Positions 23,002 to 34,170 of a stretch of 64,000 bases of DNA are shown piece by piece (position 1 is the first letter of the stretch; each line of letters opens with the position of its first letter). Origin of the DNA: Blattamonas nauphoetae (Eukaryota; Preaxostyla; Oxymonadida); assembly GCA_033064195.1 (NCBI GenBank), contig JARBJD010000031.1, forward strand, positions 342,389 through 406,388, given 5' to 3'. The notes beneath the pieces are model-generated. The model did not search any database and was not told the DNA's origin. It saw only the letters and a program-made list of their open reading frames with translations. The translations under genes and the position numbers were made by a program.

Positions 23002-24965
23002 TATACTGGACTGACCGAGCCCAAAGGCTCGGTCAGTGTCAGTTGACTTTTCTTCTAAGGGTCGGATCACTACTGAAGCAGACTCTTTCTTCCAAAACCA
23101 AACTAACTGATCTTTATCTTCACCAAAACGAGGATTGAGACTGTGAAACCAAAGACACGAAACAACGCATTTTGATCATCCTGTTATCACAATTCACTAC
23201 GATCCGACACCGCTGACACTGCACATTACTTCTACTCATGGCTTGTTTCACCAATCTCAGAATATTTCTCACCGTTCACGCTTGATTTGGAGATAATGGA
23301 GTAAAGAGAACAACGAACGAGTGCTGACACCACATCACCAAGCAGCTTGAACATGGTTGTTTATTCGCCCGTGTCTCACTCCGTGACGGTCTTTGGAGGT
23401 CGGATATCAGAACTTGCAGAGAAAAAGCTGTGGGCATCCTCCTTCTCCCAACGTTCTTGGTCGGTTGTGACGACTGAATCGTCACCTCCCAAAACGCGCT
23501 ATTGACACTCAACATGCACTCAATTCATCCCCTCTGCCCTTCACGAAATGTCTTTCACAGTGTTTCTTCTGTCAATCCCAGCTGCGCCTTGCAATCTCAA
23601 CAAGTATAACATGAGCACCTATTTCCACCCTGTACCACAAGCAGCGGTTCAAAATGTCGCATCGATTGATGTGAGGACGTTGATGGTTCATTTTATGATT
23701 TCAGGCGGAAACAAGGTCGACAACAGCTTCATCTCCAACATCTGGGATATGGAGGAGATCACGGCCCCCAAAACGGATATTCCGACGAGAGTGAAGTACA
23801 CAGCATCGCAGCCGATCGACCCTCTATTCTCACGAGAGAAAGACCTGCAAGATGGTCATTGCAGGATCTCTCCATCCAAAACACCGAGCAACGAGGGAAA
23901 TACCAAAAGAAACGAGATTTGGAACTGTACAAACAAAAGTTGTATACTTTTTCTGGTTTCTTGAACATGATTATTTACGTATTCATCCAACACATGACCA
24001 CATGGGCCAACCTCTCGATGGTCCAGCCAAACATCCATCTCTTCGAATGCACTGAAGTTCTGATCGCCCCACACGAAGTCTATTCCCGCGATATGTCGAA
24101 GCACCTGTTCAGCCCCTCCACTCCGGTGACCTTCGATCTGTACGGGTCGGATGGGTGTCCAGAATGGCTGAAAGAGGAAGGAGGAGAAGAAAGAGGATGC
24201 CGTGCAATCACGACGAGTAATGACGCGGTGAATGTGTTTCTGCGGTGATGGAAGGAGGATGCAGAGGGCGAAGAATGCGAACAGGTGTCACTGGTGCAAC
24301 GTGACCTTCCAAGCTGTCAACACAGTGTGAACAGTGCGAAATGAATGAACATTGCCAGAAACAGGATGATGAGCGAATACAACAAGAAGAACATGATCGC
24401 CTTCAGAGGGAAGATGAGGAGAGGATCCGAAAGGAAGTGAGCGAAACAACTGACTCGAATGAAAGCGGAAGATGACGAAAGAAGAGAATAAAGAGGATGA
24501 TAAACAGAACAAGGAAGGGAGCAGAATGAGGGAATGAAGACGAGAAGAAGGACAGGAAGAGAATACAGTCCGCTCTCCACTTCTCCCCAACACCCCTCAC
24601 AACATAACAGTTTACTTCTATTTTCCACACTTTCATAGATATACATTTATTTATGTTCGTTGTGAGTGGACAAAAGAGTTGATTCTTTCAAAAGGCTAAT
24701 CAAGATGTTGGACGATCATACCCATTTCTTGTAATGTCGAGGGTTGAAGCCTCAGATTGAATCAATACACATTCTTTTCAAGTTTCGATGGAATAATAAA
24801 TTGAAACGAACTTCCACATAGGATTAAACCAACTTTTTTCGTCTCTCACATCATCGTTCATTCCTGAAACTGTTTTGATCTGACCCATATTTCTGAAACT
24901 CTCGGTCACTGACCGTCAGTCTTTTTTCGGAAAAAGTGACCGGTCACCTCGGTCAGTCCAGTATA
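23002..24965. mobile_element. non-autonomous hAT-like element inside the hAT transposase gene
   Basis: Ends TATACTGGACTGACCGAG and inverse; perfect 8-bp TSD GAAGGTGG at 22994-23001 and 24966-24973. Length 1,964 bp. Ends contain GACCGAG/CTCGGTC and CCGGTCAC motifs related to those of the outer hAT, so the outer transposase or a relative could recognise it. It carries a gene fragment (23548-24248) and no transposase. Confidence 0.9.
23548..24248 (+). pseudogene. gene fragment captured by the inner hAT-like element
   Basis: Two overlapping open pieces. The first, 23548-23964, starts ATG and contains YFHPVPQAAVQNVASIDVRT and DNSFISNIWDMEEITAP. The second, about 23859-24248, contains FIQHMTTWANLSMVQPNIHL, FECTEVLIAPHEVYSRDMSK and a terminal acidic region. 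A frame change lies near 23850-23960. Composition is protein-like, with no similarity that I recognise to transposases. Probably a fragment of one cellular gene. The remainder of the element (24250-24900) is purine-rich and without a convincing gene. Confidence 0.4.
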
Positions 24966-27481
24966 GAAGGTGGACGGATGGGGGAAACATGAGTTGATAG
25001 TGAGGGATTAGACGAAGATTGCGGATTGTGACCGGACAGTCCCGTATTGATGACACTTTGAGTGGCTTGTGGAATCTGAGGTACCGGTGTTGCCTCAATC
25101 GAGTGTTTTGGTCGTGGATATGTGAACATGGTCATGGAGAGTTGACCTGTTCGTGGAATATAGAGAGATGAGAGTGGATGAAGTGGAAGAAGCTGTGGAA
25201 GAGAGGTGGCGATGGTGTGTGTTTGTTCCTTGCTAACTTTCGTCGCCGATGGGACAGGACCATCAAAAAGGACATCAGAGATGGGATCTTCTCCGGAATG
25301 GGCTCGTTTGGTTGGAAGGATGGGGGGTATGTCACAAATCTCTGGAGAGGTGGATTTCAGCACTTGTGCATCACGTTGTCTCTCCTTTCTTTTCTCCCTT
25401 CGTGCAGCTCGTCCTCTCATTTCAACATCAGATAGTGTCTCCTGATCGTCTTCGCACAGATCAATCCATTCGGGTTCTGAGTCTATCTCGTCAAAGACGA
25501 GGTCAAGCGGTATAAAGGGACTTGGTACATCGAGGGAGGAGCTGAGAATGGAACAGTCGGTGGGGTAGGAATCTCGTCCATCCCTGGTCAGAGAGAAAGC
25601 GAATAGCATTAGTGATGAAGTTGAATTGCAGAAGAATCGTAAAAAGAGACAGTCAATGACAACATCACCAATCTCTTTCCATCGAGTCGGTGAGTCTGCA
25701 AGGTTCTGTAAAATTGTCTGCATCGTCCGGACAACGATTGGAAACACATTGTAAATGACACAGGATCGCTCTCCGAACTGATTTTTCATGAGATACAATG
25801 GCTGCAAGATTTTTTGAATTTCTAAGATTTCCCTGAAGAATTGAACTTCGGAATCTGATAGAGTCGGAAAGGCTGCGTAGTGAGCAGAGTACCATGAGAC
25901 TGGCCGGATCTCATCGAGCCATCTCGTTGGTGAGAAAGTTGGTGGCGATGAACCGATTTGTTTTGATAGAGTTTGTGGAAACTCACGTGAGATATAGTGA
26001 AGTGTCTCCAACAGGTTTCTTAGGTGTGGAGAGTATTGTTTTACGTCAGTCCAAGCAAGATCTAGGAGATGGTTGTGGCATCGGCCAACAAGAGGGGACG
26101 ATGCCAGGTTGTCAGTTGGTCGGAGCGTTTCTGGTTGAGGAGTACGCTCCTTTTGAGATACAATTACGAGTCCATTCTGAAGGGCAAGCGCATTGTCTGC
26201 CACGAAGGCAACAACTTTAATCCCGTGTTTGGAGAGGATTGCTGCGCTGTCCGAGGCAAAACTGGCATAGAACACGGAATTGAGGTTGTAGTCAACGTTG
26301 GATGTATGAATGAGGAGTGGTTCAAAAGTTGTTTGTGGTGCAACAAAAATTGCGAGTAGAAAGTGAAGATGTCCAACCTTACCTCCGTCAATCATGATGC
26401 TTCCACTTAGTCCACGTCTTGCAGCCAGAGCATCTTGAATTGCTTGTCGCCCCAACTTTGCCATTCGATCTGGAATTCTGCGTCGATTCAGAACCTTTTT
26501 ACAACTGCTAATTTCCTTTTGACTGGACCGTTTTCCAACCTGGATGAGTTCATTCACCACATCTCTGAACTCATTGGAGCCAACTGCGTTGTATGATACC
26601 GTATGTCGTGCACAGAAAAGGAATAGTGTTTGTTCAAACTTGGTGAACTTGTCATCCACAGTGATTTGTTGTTGTTTTTCCAGCTTCTTGACTGTAAACT
26701 GATGCGTGTGATGAGGATCAAAAGAGGTTTTTCGAGCAATATAATGACAACCACGCCCACAGTCATCAACGTGTCGGCACAGATACAGAATTCGATCCTT
26801 CTGGAATGGGGCTTTCGTTTGACTGTATCTTGCTCTCACAGCCATCGCTGAAGGAAAATGATTTTGTTTCTCAATCACTTCCTGGTATTCAAATACGGTG
26901 TTCCCATCCAACTCTAGAAAGATCACAGGTGTGAGTAAAAGGCAAACTAAACCATGGTCCATTCGATGTTCCGTTCATTTAATGAAGGTTGGACTTGCAG
27001 TAAATCCGTTATCAATGAGTAAAGTTGACAAAGGTCGAACGACAACCCATTAACTACTTAATTTTTCTCGGAACTAGAAATGTCTGACAATAAGTGAACA
27101 ACGTCTTTCATGAAGTGGTATTATTTCAATCATTGCATTTCACATTGAAAATCATTGATACTCAGGACATTGATTCTAAAATTCGATTTTTGGGAATCCA
27201 CTTCGGAGAAATGGTAACTCTCAATTATGGGTTCCAAAATTTCTCCGGTCAGTGACGGTCAGTACTTTTCGATGAAAACTGACCGGTCAGTGCCGGTCAG
27301 ACAAGCCTACAAACAGCAGGAAAGACCAGTAATTATTGAATAAGTGATGCTAAAATGAAAATAAAGCAATCGTTAATGAGTTCAGATTGAGTTCAATCCA
27401 TAATTTCAACTTGAGTCCTTTGAGCAGACTCCACACCGTCTTCAGCAGGAAGAAATTGAAATTGAGGAACAAACAACCATC

Positions 27482-27570
27482 GGGTAGGTCTAGGCTCAGA
27501 TCCGAAAAAGTCTAGACGCAGATCTGCAGATCGGTCTAGGCGCAGATCTAAAAGTCTACACGCAGATCTC
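27482..27570. repeat. H left TIR, four tandem 16-mers
   Basis: Copies begin at about 27486, 27510, 27532 and 27554. Between copies 2 and 3 lies the extra palindrome AGATCTGCAGATC. The mirror image is at 30038-30126 with few differences. Repeated sites of this kind are typical transposase binding sites. Confidence 0.85.
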
Positions 27571-27910
27571 TCTGTATTCGTGTTATTTTCGACTTTGTAT
27601 CACATTTTAATCTTCTCAAACCAAAATATAGACATCATATCCTGTTTTTTTGGCTTTTCACTTCACTTTCCGACATTCCTCCTACTGTTGTTTCGAATAT
27701 CGATCAGGGCTTGGGTTGATCAAGTCTCATCACCAGGACAACGAATAACTGCTCCTGGCTGGATGCTCACCAGCAAGTGTTTGTTCTTATATTCCTGTTC
27801 CATACTCGTTTTCAGCATTGTCGTTCTCACTGCTGACTTCCACCAGCATCTCGCGTTTATCAATGCCTGTGTAAAAGTCTGCATTCAATTTCACCAGCTA
27901 TCATCTCTCC

Positions 27911-28510
27911 TCATGTCTCTAAGTTCACTATCACTGATCTCCTCATCCATCCTCCAGGATCTCCTCTTCGAATCCACAATTCATTCACCAATCGTATGCC
28001 CTTCTCTACTTCAAATATCTCTCTTGAATTCCTCAGAAGCATCTCATCGTTGTCCTGGTCATTCCCTTCCCATCTTTCTTCATCTTGATGACCCTCTCGT
28101 TTCCTACACACCTCAATCGATTTTGATCAGGAACCAGTCTCCTCCGCTCATGGCTGATAATTGCTACCCACCTGAAAGAAGAACAATGAAATCAGGATGG
28201 CAATGAATGAGAAACCTGGAAGAAAAGTGCGAAAAGGAGCGAAGAAGGCGACGATGAGAAGAAAGAGAGTCGGAGGAGAGTGAACGAAGACTGAGAGAGA
28301 CTGCAGAAGAACAAACGCTGAATGATGAAACAAGAAACCAAAGAAGAACAAAATTGCAAGGCTCTGGACAACAGAATGAGAAAGACCAGGAAAGAGGGAA
28401 ATTGCCTGACGGACAGCGGACGATAGCCCAAACAAGATATTTCCACGACTCAGTTCAATCATATGTTTCCGTAGTGAGAAAGGACGGAATAGATCACGAA
28501 TGAAGAGCAA
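27911..28510 (-). pseudogene. membrane-protein gene fragment in H
   Basis: An upstream exon, 28510-28148, encodes a multi-pass membrane segment (SVVQSLAILFFFGFLFHH, PTLFLLIVAFFAPFRTF, FSFIAILISLFFFQVG). A downstream exon (about 28060-27911) encodes a charged helix (DEMLLRNSREIFEVEKGIRL, NELWIRRG). They are in different frames and probably separated by an intron. The hydrophobic content resembles the large membrane protein at 59.6-64 kb and the Y cargo in style, but I see no alignable identity. Confidence 0.35.
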
Positions 28511-28572
28511 GAGGAAAGGAGGATGAAGTTAAGAAAAGACTGAGACATGGACATCGTTCAACCACTTTTATA

Positions 28573-28870
28573 AGGCTTAGGGATCTGAAACCAGCAAATC
28601 TTCTGCTTGATAAGAATGTCCTCCTCAAGAAGCCATGTGAAACACCCAACTCTACGACTCTAGAAGTCTGAACACACTTGATTCATCTTCAGATTCTAGT
28701 TGGAGGGGAATACGAAAGAAAGCCGACCGATATGTGGAGCTATGGTACTGTTCTCATTGTTATCTTGACAGGATGTGTGTCTTTTTCACTCCCCTTCATG
28801 ATATCTCTACTCAATAATCTTCACTTCAGATCTGCCGTTTGAAGAAGACACCAACAACGAATCATTCCGT
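28573..28870 (+). pseudogene. protein kinase catalytic-domain fragment in H
   Basis: Three exon-like pieces of a Ser/Thr kinase. At 28573-28640, RLRDLKPANLLLDKNVLLK is the catalytic loop, with the expected HRD Asp and Lys but Leu in place of His. After an intron-like segment ending CTTCAG (about 28650-28691) comes EILVGGEYERKPTDMWSYGT followed by VLIVILTG, the APE-to-subdomain IX region. After a second segment ending CTTCAG (about 28773-28829) comes DLPFEEDTNNE, the usual PFxD/E segment. The DFG motif is absent, so the domain cannot be active. This is a captured piece of a host kinase gene, still carrying intron-like sequence, which implies DNA-level capture. Confidence 0.7.
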
Positions 28871-29094
28871 TAAACCAAAAACGCGGAGTTTTCTTATCCA
28901 TTATCTTTCCCAAAAGCATCAAAATGTTTGTTTCCCTTACAAGCTCTCATTTTTCTCCGCACGTTCTCTTCATTTCTCTCTCCCACTCATCATTGTTTCG
29001 GGATTCATCTCATTCTTACCCTATACTCAGCACTGATCAACAAAATCCTGAACCCTTCACCTTCCGCCCGAGCGACAATTGAAGACTGAACATC

Positions 29095-29716
29095 CGATCA
29101 CTGGTTCACGCGCAACCTCCATCCCAACCTCTTCAAACCCGCCTTCTCCGTTGTCCAGAATACCATTCCACGTCCTCGTGGTCACTCAGTGACATTGGAT
29201 GGGTCTGTTTCGCATGAATTGATCTATCCGACCGTACAAACGAGAGACAGAGAATGGATTGGTCTGGGCCACTCCAAAATGACTCGTCCGCCTCGTTATT
29301 CGCAGAAATTTCAACTTCCGATCCTGAATCAACAACTCAACTCACGGAATGTGGAAACGAACGACACGGCAAAGCAGGCTGCCAAAGATCTGAATACGAA
29401 GAACTATTTCACATTGGCGGATGATCTGCTGAGTTTGGGAGTGAAAGCGACGATGGACGATATTAACAATACGATTCGTCCTGTTGATTACGACGAACAA
29501 TCCACACTTCCCATCCAAGGTCGCCGTGTGTCGATCGACGGAGACGATACAATCGCCCGCTCACCAATCGCTCTTCCACAACTGGCTGCTGCACCATTTC
29601 CCGCGATCCACGTTCGTAGTGACACAAAGTTCATCCCACTTCCCCCACTCCCTCCAAGAGCCAGACTGTGCGTATCCACCCTCCAAGACCCCTTCCTTTC
29701 GTTCTCTCACTTCTAG
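29095..29716 (+). pseudogene. second cellular gene fragment in H, unknown
   Basis: An open frame from about 29095 (WFTRNLHPNLFKPAFSVVQN) continues through GHSVTLDGSVSHELIYPTVQ and a helical region (AAKDLNTKNYFTLADDLLSL, GVKATMDDINNTIRPVDY) to a Pro-rich end at 29716. The codons before the first GTG at 29189 are also open and protein-like, so the true start lies upstream and was not captured. Whether this belongs to the same source gene as the kinase piece is unknown. A following piece (29717-29870) is open on both strands and uninformative. Confidence 0.45.
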
Positions 29717-30465
29717 AACCACAGATCCGTCCTTCTGAATCGCTGGAACATCGAGGAACACATGAGATTGATAAGAGGAAGCAACAGCGGCGGCAAGCGA
29801 GACCAAAGGGAGAGTGGATCGGAAAATCCTTGCACCAGCCGACCAACCAGTTTGAAATATCATAACCTCCATTTTACTTCATTTTGAGCGCGTCTCTCTC
29901 TTTCAAGGGTGAGATCAACTCTGAACCAAACTCGAAGCTGCAAAGCCAGAAAAAGCGAGATTATCAACACAAAATTCACATTTCACGTCTAATTTATTGA
30001 TTGAAAAGGTTTTTCAGTCGAAATGAACGAAACAAATGAGATCTGCGTGTAGACTTTCAGATCTGTGTCTAGACCGATCTGCAGATCTGCGCCTAGACTT
30101 TTCCAGATCTGAGCCTAGACCTACCCACAACCATCTCGTGTGATCATATCAATGTCACCCACTGCTCTAATTTTTTATTTTTCTTAAATTCGCGGACAAA
30201 TTGAGATCAACCCTTTCCAAGAAAAAAATGAGAACCAAATACCGGGGCTTTACTACATGTACGACCAAATTGCTAAATGTACGACTGGGGATTCTTGGTT
30301 CAATTCCCTTTTTGAGTATTTCTATTTGTTCACTTTTTAGTGAAATGGTTCAATTCATCGGTAAATACTGGAGGTTGAAATGAAAAGTCAATTAGGAGAA
30401 GTTTACATATGTTTGACATGATCCAGCCCATGGTGATTTGACTCACGTTTCAAAGTGACCATAGA

Positions 30466-33400
30466 TTACCATGGGTCGGCATGTCCTATAGGCAGGACAT
30501 CATAGGACAGCCAAAAAGAGGAGGACAATTTGGATAAAAGTGCTGACGACTGGAATTGAGCCCGTCTCCTGCTTTGTCTGTCAGTGAAAACCTAAAACGA
30601 AAAATGAGGAAAGATACGAGACAATAATGCACATTTTCTGTTTTAGAATCTCTTTATTAGTATTTTTTCACACAATTTTGACTAAAATCGCAAAAGTTGT
30701 CCAAAAGCGGTCGATCAGCCCACCATAGGACACGATAGGACAATTTTAAATCAGACTCAAACCATAGGACATGGAAGGTATTTGACACCTTCCCAATACT
30801 TGCGTTCCTTTTCCACGATAAAATCGAGGGAGGACAATTGTCCTGTCCTGTCCTATCGTGTCCTATGGTGGTCTGATCTGTCCTCTCAAACCAACATTTT
30901 TATCAAATTGGCCTTAAATCAGCTAAACGACGCTTTTATCGAAGCACACTGAGCGGCAGAGGTGCCATGTACACTCTTTTCTCATTATTCTCTTCAAACT
31001 TTTCTCTCTCTCATTTTTTAGACAATAGATCCTGTGATCGATTTGACACATGAGATCGTCGAACTGAAATGAAATTTGGTAAGATGATGGAAGGTGTGTG
31101 TTCTCATTTCGTTGGTTATTCACTTATTTCCCTTATTTTCCGATTTCAATGGACATATAGTTGGTCTTCGTCGCCACTGGCCACTGTCCTGAGGAAGACT
31201 GGATTCAGAACAGCTTCGCCTTGCTGTATGATCTATTGATGATTTTCCACTCATTTTTCCCTCATTCTCTGAATCTTGATTTAAGATCTGTTCACGTTGG
31301 CGTGTTGGAATCTGAACTCCAGAAAATGGAATGAGTAATAAGATGATACATATATCCGTTTCCGAACTGATGGTTTGCATTATCTCATTTACCATTCTCC
31401 CCGCATTTGTTCATGATAGATTCTATGGTGGATGCTTTTACAGGGAGAAGTACCAGAAAGAGGGTCTGCGCCCTTGTCGTTCTTGCGGACTATTCTCCTC
31501 TTCATTTCTCTTTTCTTTTCATCAATCTTGTTTTCTTCCTTTCTCTCTCATCAGCTAAGATGATGAACTCAGTCGAGGTTCGATCGACGCTGTCACAACA
31601 TTAGGAGTTCGATGAGCATCTGGAAATTGAAGTATGCCACTTTCCTCTTCATTTATTTCATGCCTCAACTATTCGATTCTTCTTTTTTCGATTTCTTCTT
31701 CAATCTTTCTTCTCATGAGCTCGTCTTTTCTTCAATTCATCCATCCTTCCTTCACCCCCTTTTCATACTCTCTATGATCTTCTTTGTCTCTCAGATACAC
31801 AACATGCTTGAGTTCCGCACTCCCTCCTCGTACTGAAACACCATACCCATGCATTTTCTCATTGTACCAATTCGACCATGAAAAGTCTCACTCCTCCAAA
31901 CAGCAAAGTGTTAATCTCTAACTTCCTCCCTCTCACTATGTCTGCTCTCAATTTCGTTCATTTTTTCGTATGTTAATTCTCGTGTTAGTTCAGATCTGTC
32001 TATTCTTCGAGATCGTACCAAACAAATGATAGTCAGAGCAAAATCGACTCATTGTGCCTCACTGTCACTGTATGGAATGTTTCTGTCGCACACAAACTTC
32101 AAAGATGAACAGCAAACGATCAGAGACCGAATCCTTCACCGTCACTCCTCCTCTCAACACAATACTCCTATCTCGTCGAAAAGATTCCAACAGATCGAAA
32201 CATCACTCCCATTCTTGTCATCGCCAGTTTTCTTCTCTCCAGATAGTTCGTAGCAGGACACAAAACATCCATTCGATTCCCCTCCAATTCACAAACCTCC
32301 CCCTTGTCCAAATCAGCCTCACTCGACAAGTCAAATCCAACTTCATCATCCTAAAACACAGGAAACACACCATTCATCTCGATATCTCATTTAAATCTTA
32401 ATTCAGGTGAGATCAACTCCCAATTCAATCAGCCTCTCTCCTGAACGAGACAAAAAATGTTAAACTTGCACAGGTTCGATCTTCCTTCCTTTCTTTATGT
32501 CACTTTGATAATTTCTAGTTCTTCTTCCTCATTCAACTGCTCCATTCCTGACACTACAATCTCGTCCTTTCTCACATTTACCAGACCCCGCTGTCTTTCA
32601 TAACATTCGCTCTCTTCAACACAAACACAACGAAATTCAAGAAAATCTGTATTTCTCACTTGGCATCGGAGGAGGAAGGAAAACGAATCAACACGATCTT
32701 TAACACCGCATCCACATCGCGTCGCTCGCGATCAACCTTAACTTGGGGGGCTGAACAATGAAGCATGAAAGGTGTTGATGAAGCAGACGGTGGGACACAG
32801 GGTGAAGAGGAGGTCATAAGGAGGCGAAGAGGCATTCGAGAAGCTGAGTGACGGAAGGGCCAGGTGAGGCAGTGAACCGGAGAACAACCCCAAGAACAGG
32901 GCAGGAAGGTCGAAAAGGAACTCGGAAAGACAGCGTCGATCAAGATGAATGACATCAAGCAGAATCCCTGACCAATCACACACACCCCTCTATTCCCCAC
33001 CCGACGCTGCCCCACCAACTTCCGACGAGAGATTGGACAGACCACACTCGCCAACGACTCACCTCATGGCATAGCCGAGTGAGATCTCCAAACCGACAAA
33101 ATTGAAGCCATTGCAAGTATCGATGGATAAGTGTGCCAAGGAAAGAGAGGAAGAGGCCTAACGAGTGGAAAGGATGATTTGATGCTGATAAAAGACAAAT
33201 TTAACCATTGGAATGAAATATCCGAAGCGGATGTTGAGATACGAACAAATGTGTTGTCTGCTCAGATCTCTTGCATCTGGAATTTCTCTGAACTCACGTT
33301 CATCAATTTCCGATTAATGTCGTGTACGTTTCCCAATTATGTGATAAAAGTGAACAAAGTAGTGTATTTCAACGAATCATGTCATTGATCGGACCATCAT

Positions 33401-33626
33401 AATTGTTTCTCGTTTGTTCGAAACTATTTCACACTTTTCGCTTCTGATTCATTCAAAATCAATGTAAAATGCACTTTACGTTTGAGAATAGAGGTATCCA
33501 CGCCATTGTATATCATCTACATGCTTTTCTGGACAGAACCCTCTGGTCCCCTAATTAAGCGCCTAAAAACCCGTGTCCTATCATAGGACACGGGTTTTTG
33601 GAGGAGGACATGCCGACCCATGGTAA
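30466..33626. mobile_element. Y2: sister copy of Y1, inverted
   Basis: Ends TTACCATGGGTCGGCATGTC and inverse; 8-bp TSD ACCATAGA at 30458-30465 and 33627-33634. Length 3,161 bp. The TGTCCTAT-rich end is on the left here (30480-30900) and the 25-bp hairpin on the right (33572-33597). Ends are well conserved with Y1 while the gene between them is much more diverged. Confidence 0.88.
31440..33180 (+). pseudogene. membrane-protein gene carried by Y2
   Basis: Counterpart of the Y1 gene. Pieces in order: exon after CTCATCAG near 31555 (MMNSVEVRST); hydrophobic segment 31612-31836 (ATFLFIYFMPQLF, HELVFSSIHPSFLHPLFILS); 32104-32400 (SKRSETESFTV, LLSRRKDSNRSK, PLQFTNLPLV); and a C-terminal part at about 33120-33165 (DKCAKEREEEA). 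Frames change between the pieces. Conservation of the same peptides in both copies, against diverged DNA, argues that this strand is coding. The reverse-strand frame at 33054-32656 is also similar between copies but is the shadow. Confidence 0.45.
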
Positions 33627-33669
33627 ACCATAGAGAGAAGATAACCCAAAGAAAATGTGAATTTCTCAC

Positions 33670-34150
33670 TCACAGTTTCTTTTGTTCTCTCTTTCTCTCT
33701 CTAGTATCTCTTAAGATCGACTCAGGATTCTTATTCTCTCGATCAAGATCATGCACACAGATCTTGGTGAAGATAGAGCTTACTGACGCATTACTTCCTT
33801 CACTTCCGCTCAATGTTCGTTTCTTTCTCGTTTTTTCTGACTTTTCTCTCCGTAGAGTGCCGATGACATCTTGTGGTTCCCTCTCTTCCTCCCGAAGAAT
33901 TAGGGACTCAAAAGCAAGCCAGTGCACTCTCCATCCCTCAAATAGCGAGAACATTCATTCCACTCACAGCTACCTCATTTACACTTGCATCTTCCATGCG
34001 TGCGACTGATCGATCCCCGTCATTCACCATGACGAAGCTCCAACCATCACGGGCCAGTCTGATGGGTTTTCCTGTCACTGATCGATCGAATCCAATGAAA
34101 GAAGCGGTGCAAACAAGAAGCAAAGTTGAGAAACAGGCCAGAAGGAACAT
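33670..34150 (-). pseudogene. secreted or membrane-anchored protein start in G2, unknown
   Basis: Minus-strand ATG near 34150 opens with a strong signal-peptide-like stretch (MFLLACFSTLLLVCTASFIG) followed by FDRSVTGKPIRLARDGWSFV and DGDRSVARMEDASVNEVAVS to about 33940. A second frame (33954-33670) continues with FEGWRVHWLAFESLILREEE and a basic tail. One frame change or intron lies near 33945. It runs divergently from the WD40 fragment with almost no space, as expected for a composite of captured pieces. Confidence 0.4.
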
Positions 34151-34170
34151 TTAAGCGGAGGATGAAACAA

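Larger units (their letters stand above)
22435..26962 (-). pseudogene. hAT transposase gene split by a hAT-like insertion
   Basis: Cut-and-paste transposase. ATG at 26962. N-terminal Cys/His cluster (CRHVDDCGRGCHYIARK, near residues 62-78) may be a zinc-binding DNA-contact domain. DDE elements follow: D192 in IDGGKVGHLHF, D256 in FVADNALALQ, and the hAT signature CHNHLLDLAW (295-304). An acidic linker (WIDLCEDDQETLSD) follows. The 3' part (23001-22435) carries the hAT C-terminal dimerisation region (IECERYFSHIKRTFTPSRRK) and stops at 22435. Removing 23002-24965 and one copy of GAAGGTGG rejoins the two parts in frame across a Pro/Ser/His-rich segment, giving about 850 codons. The gene was therefore intact until that insertion, apparently recently. 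Confidence 0.9.
20129..27309. mobile_element. hAT transposon, autonomous type, disrupted by a second hAT
   Basis: Ends TAGGCTTGTCTGACCGGC and its inverse; perfect 8-bp TSD CAAACAGC at 20121-20128 and 27310-27317. Subterminal regions are rich in CCGGTCAG/CTGACCGG motifs. The minus-strand hAT transposase gene occupies the right half and is cut by the 1.96-kb element at 23002-24965. The left part holds a plus-strand gene fragment (20205-22250). Own length without the inner element is 5.2 kb. Confidence 0.92.
27482..30126. mobile_element. H: 2.6-kb Pack-type element with repeat-built TIRs
   Basis: Ends GGGTAGGTCTAGGCTCAGAT and inverse; 9-bp TSD ACAACCATC at 27473-27481 and 30127-30135. TIRs are about 90 bp, and each is four copies of a 16-mer GTCTA(G/C)(G/A)C(G/T/A)CAGATCT. 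The interior carries pieces of at least two unrelated cellular genes, one of them a protein kinase. A 9-bp TSD together with captured genes fits a Mutator-like Pack element; no transposase is present, so this is inferred. Confidence 0.88.
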
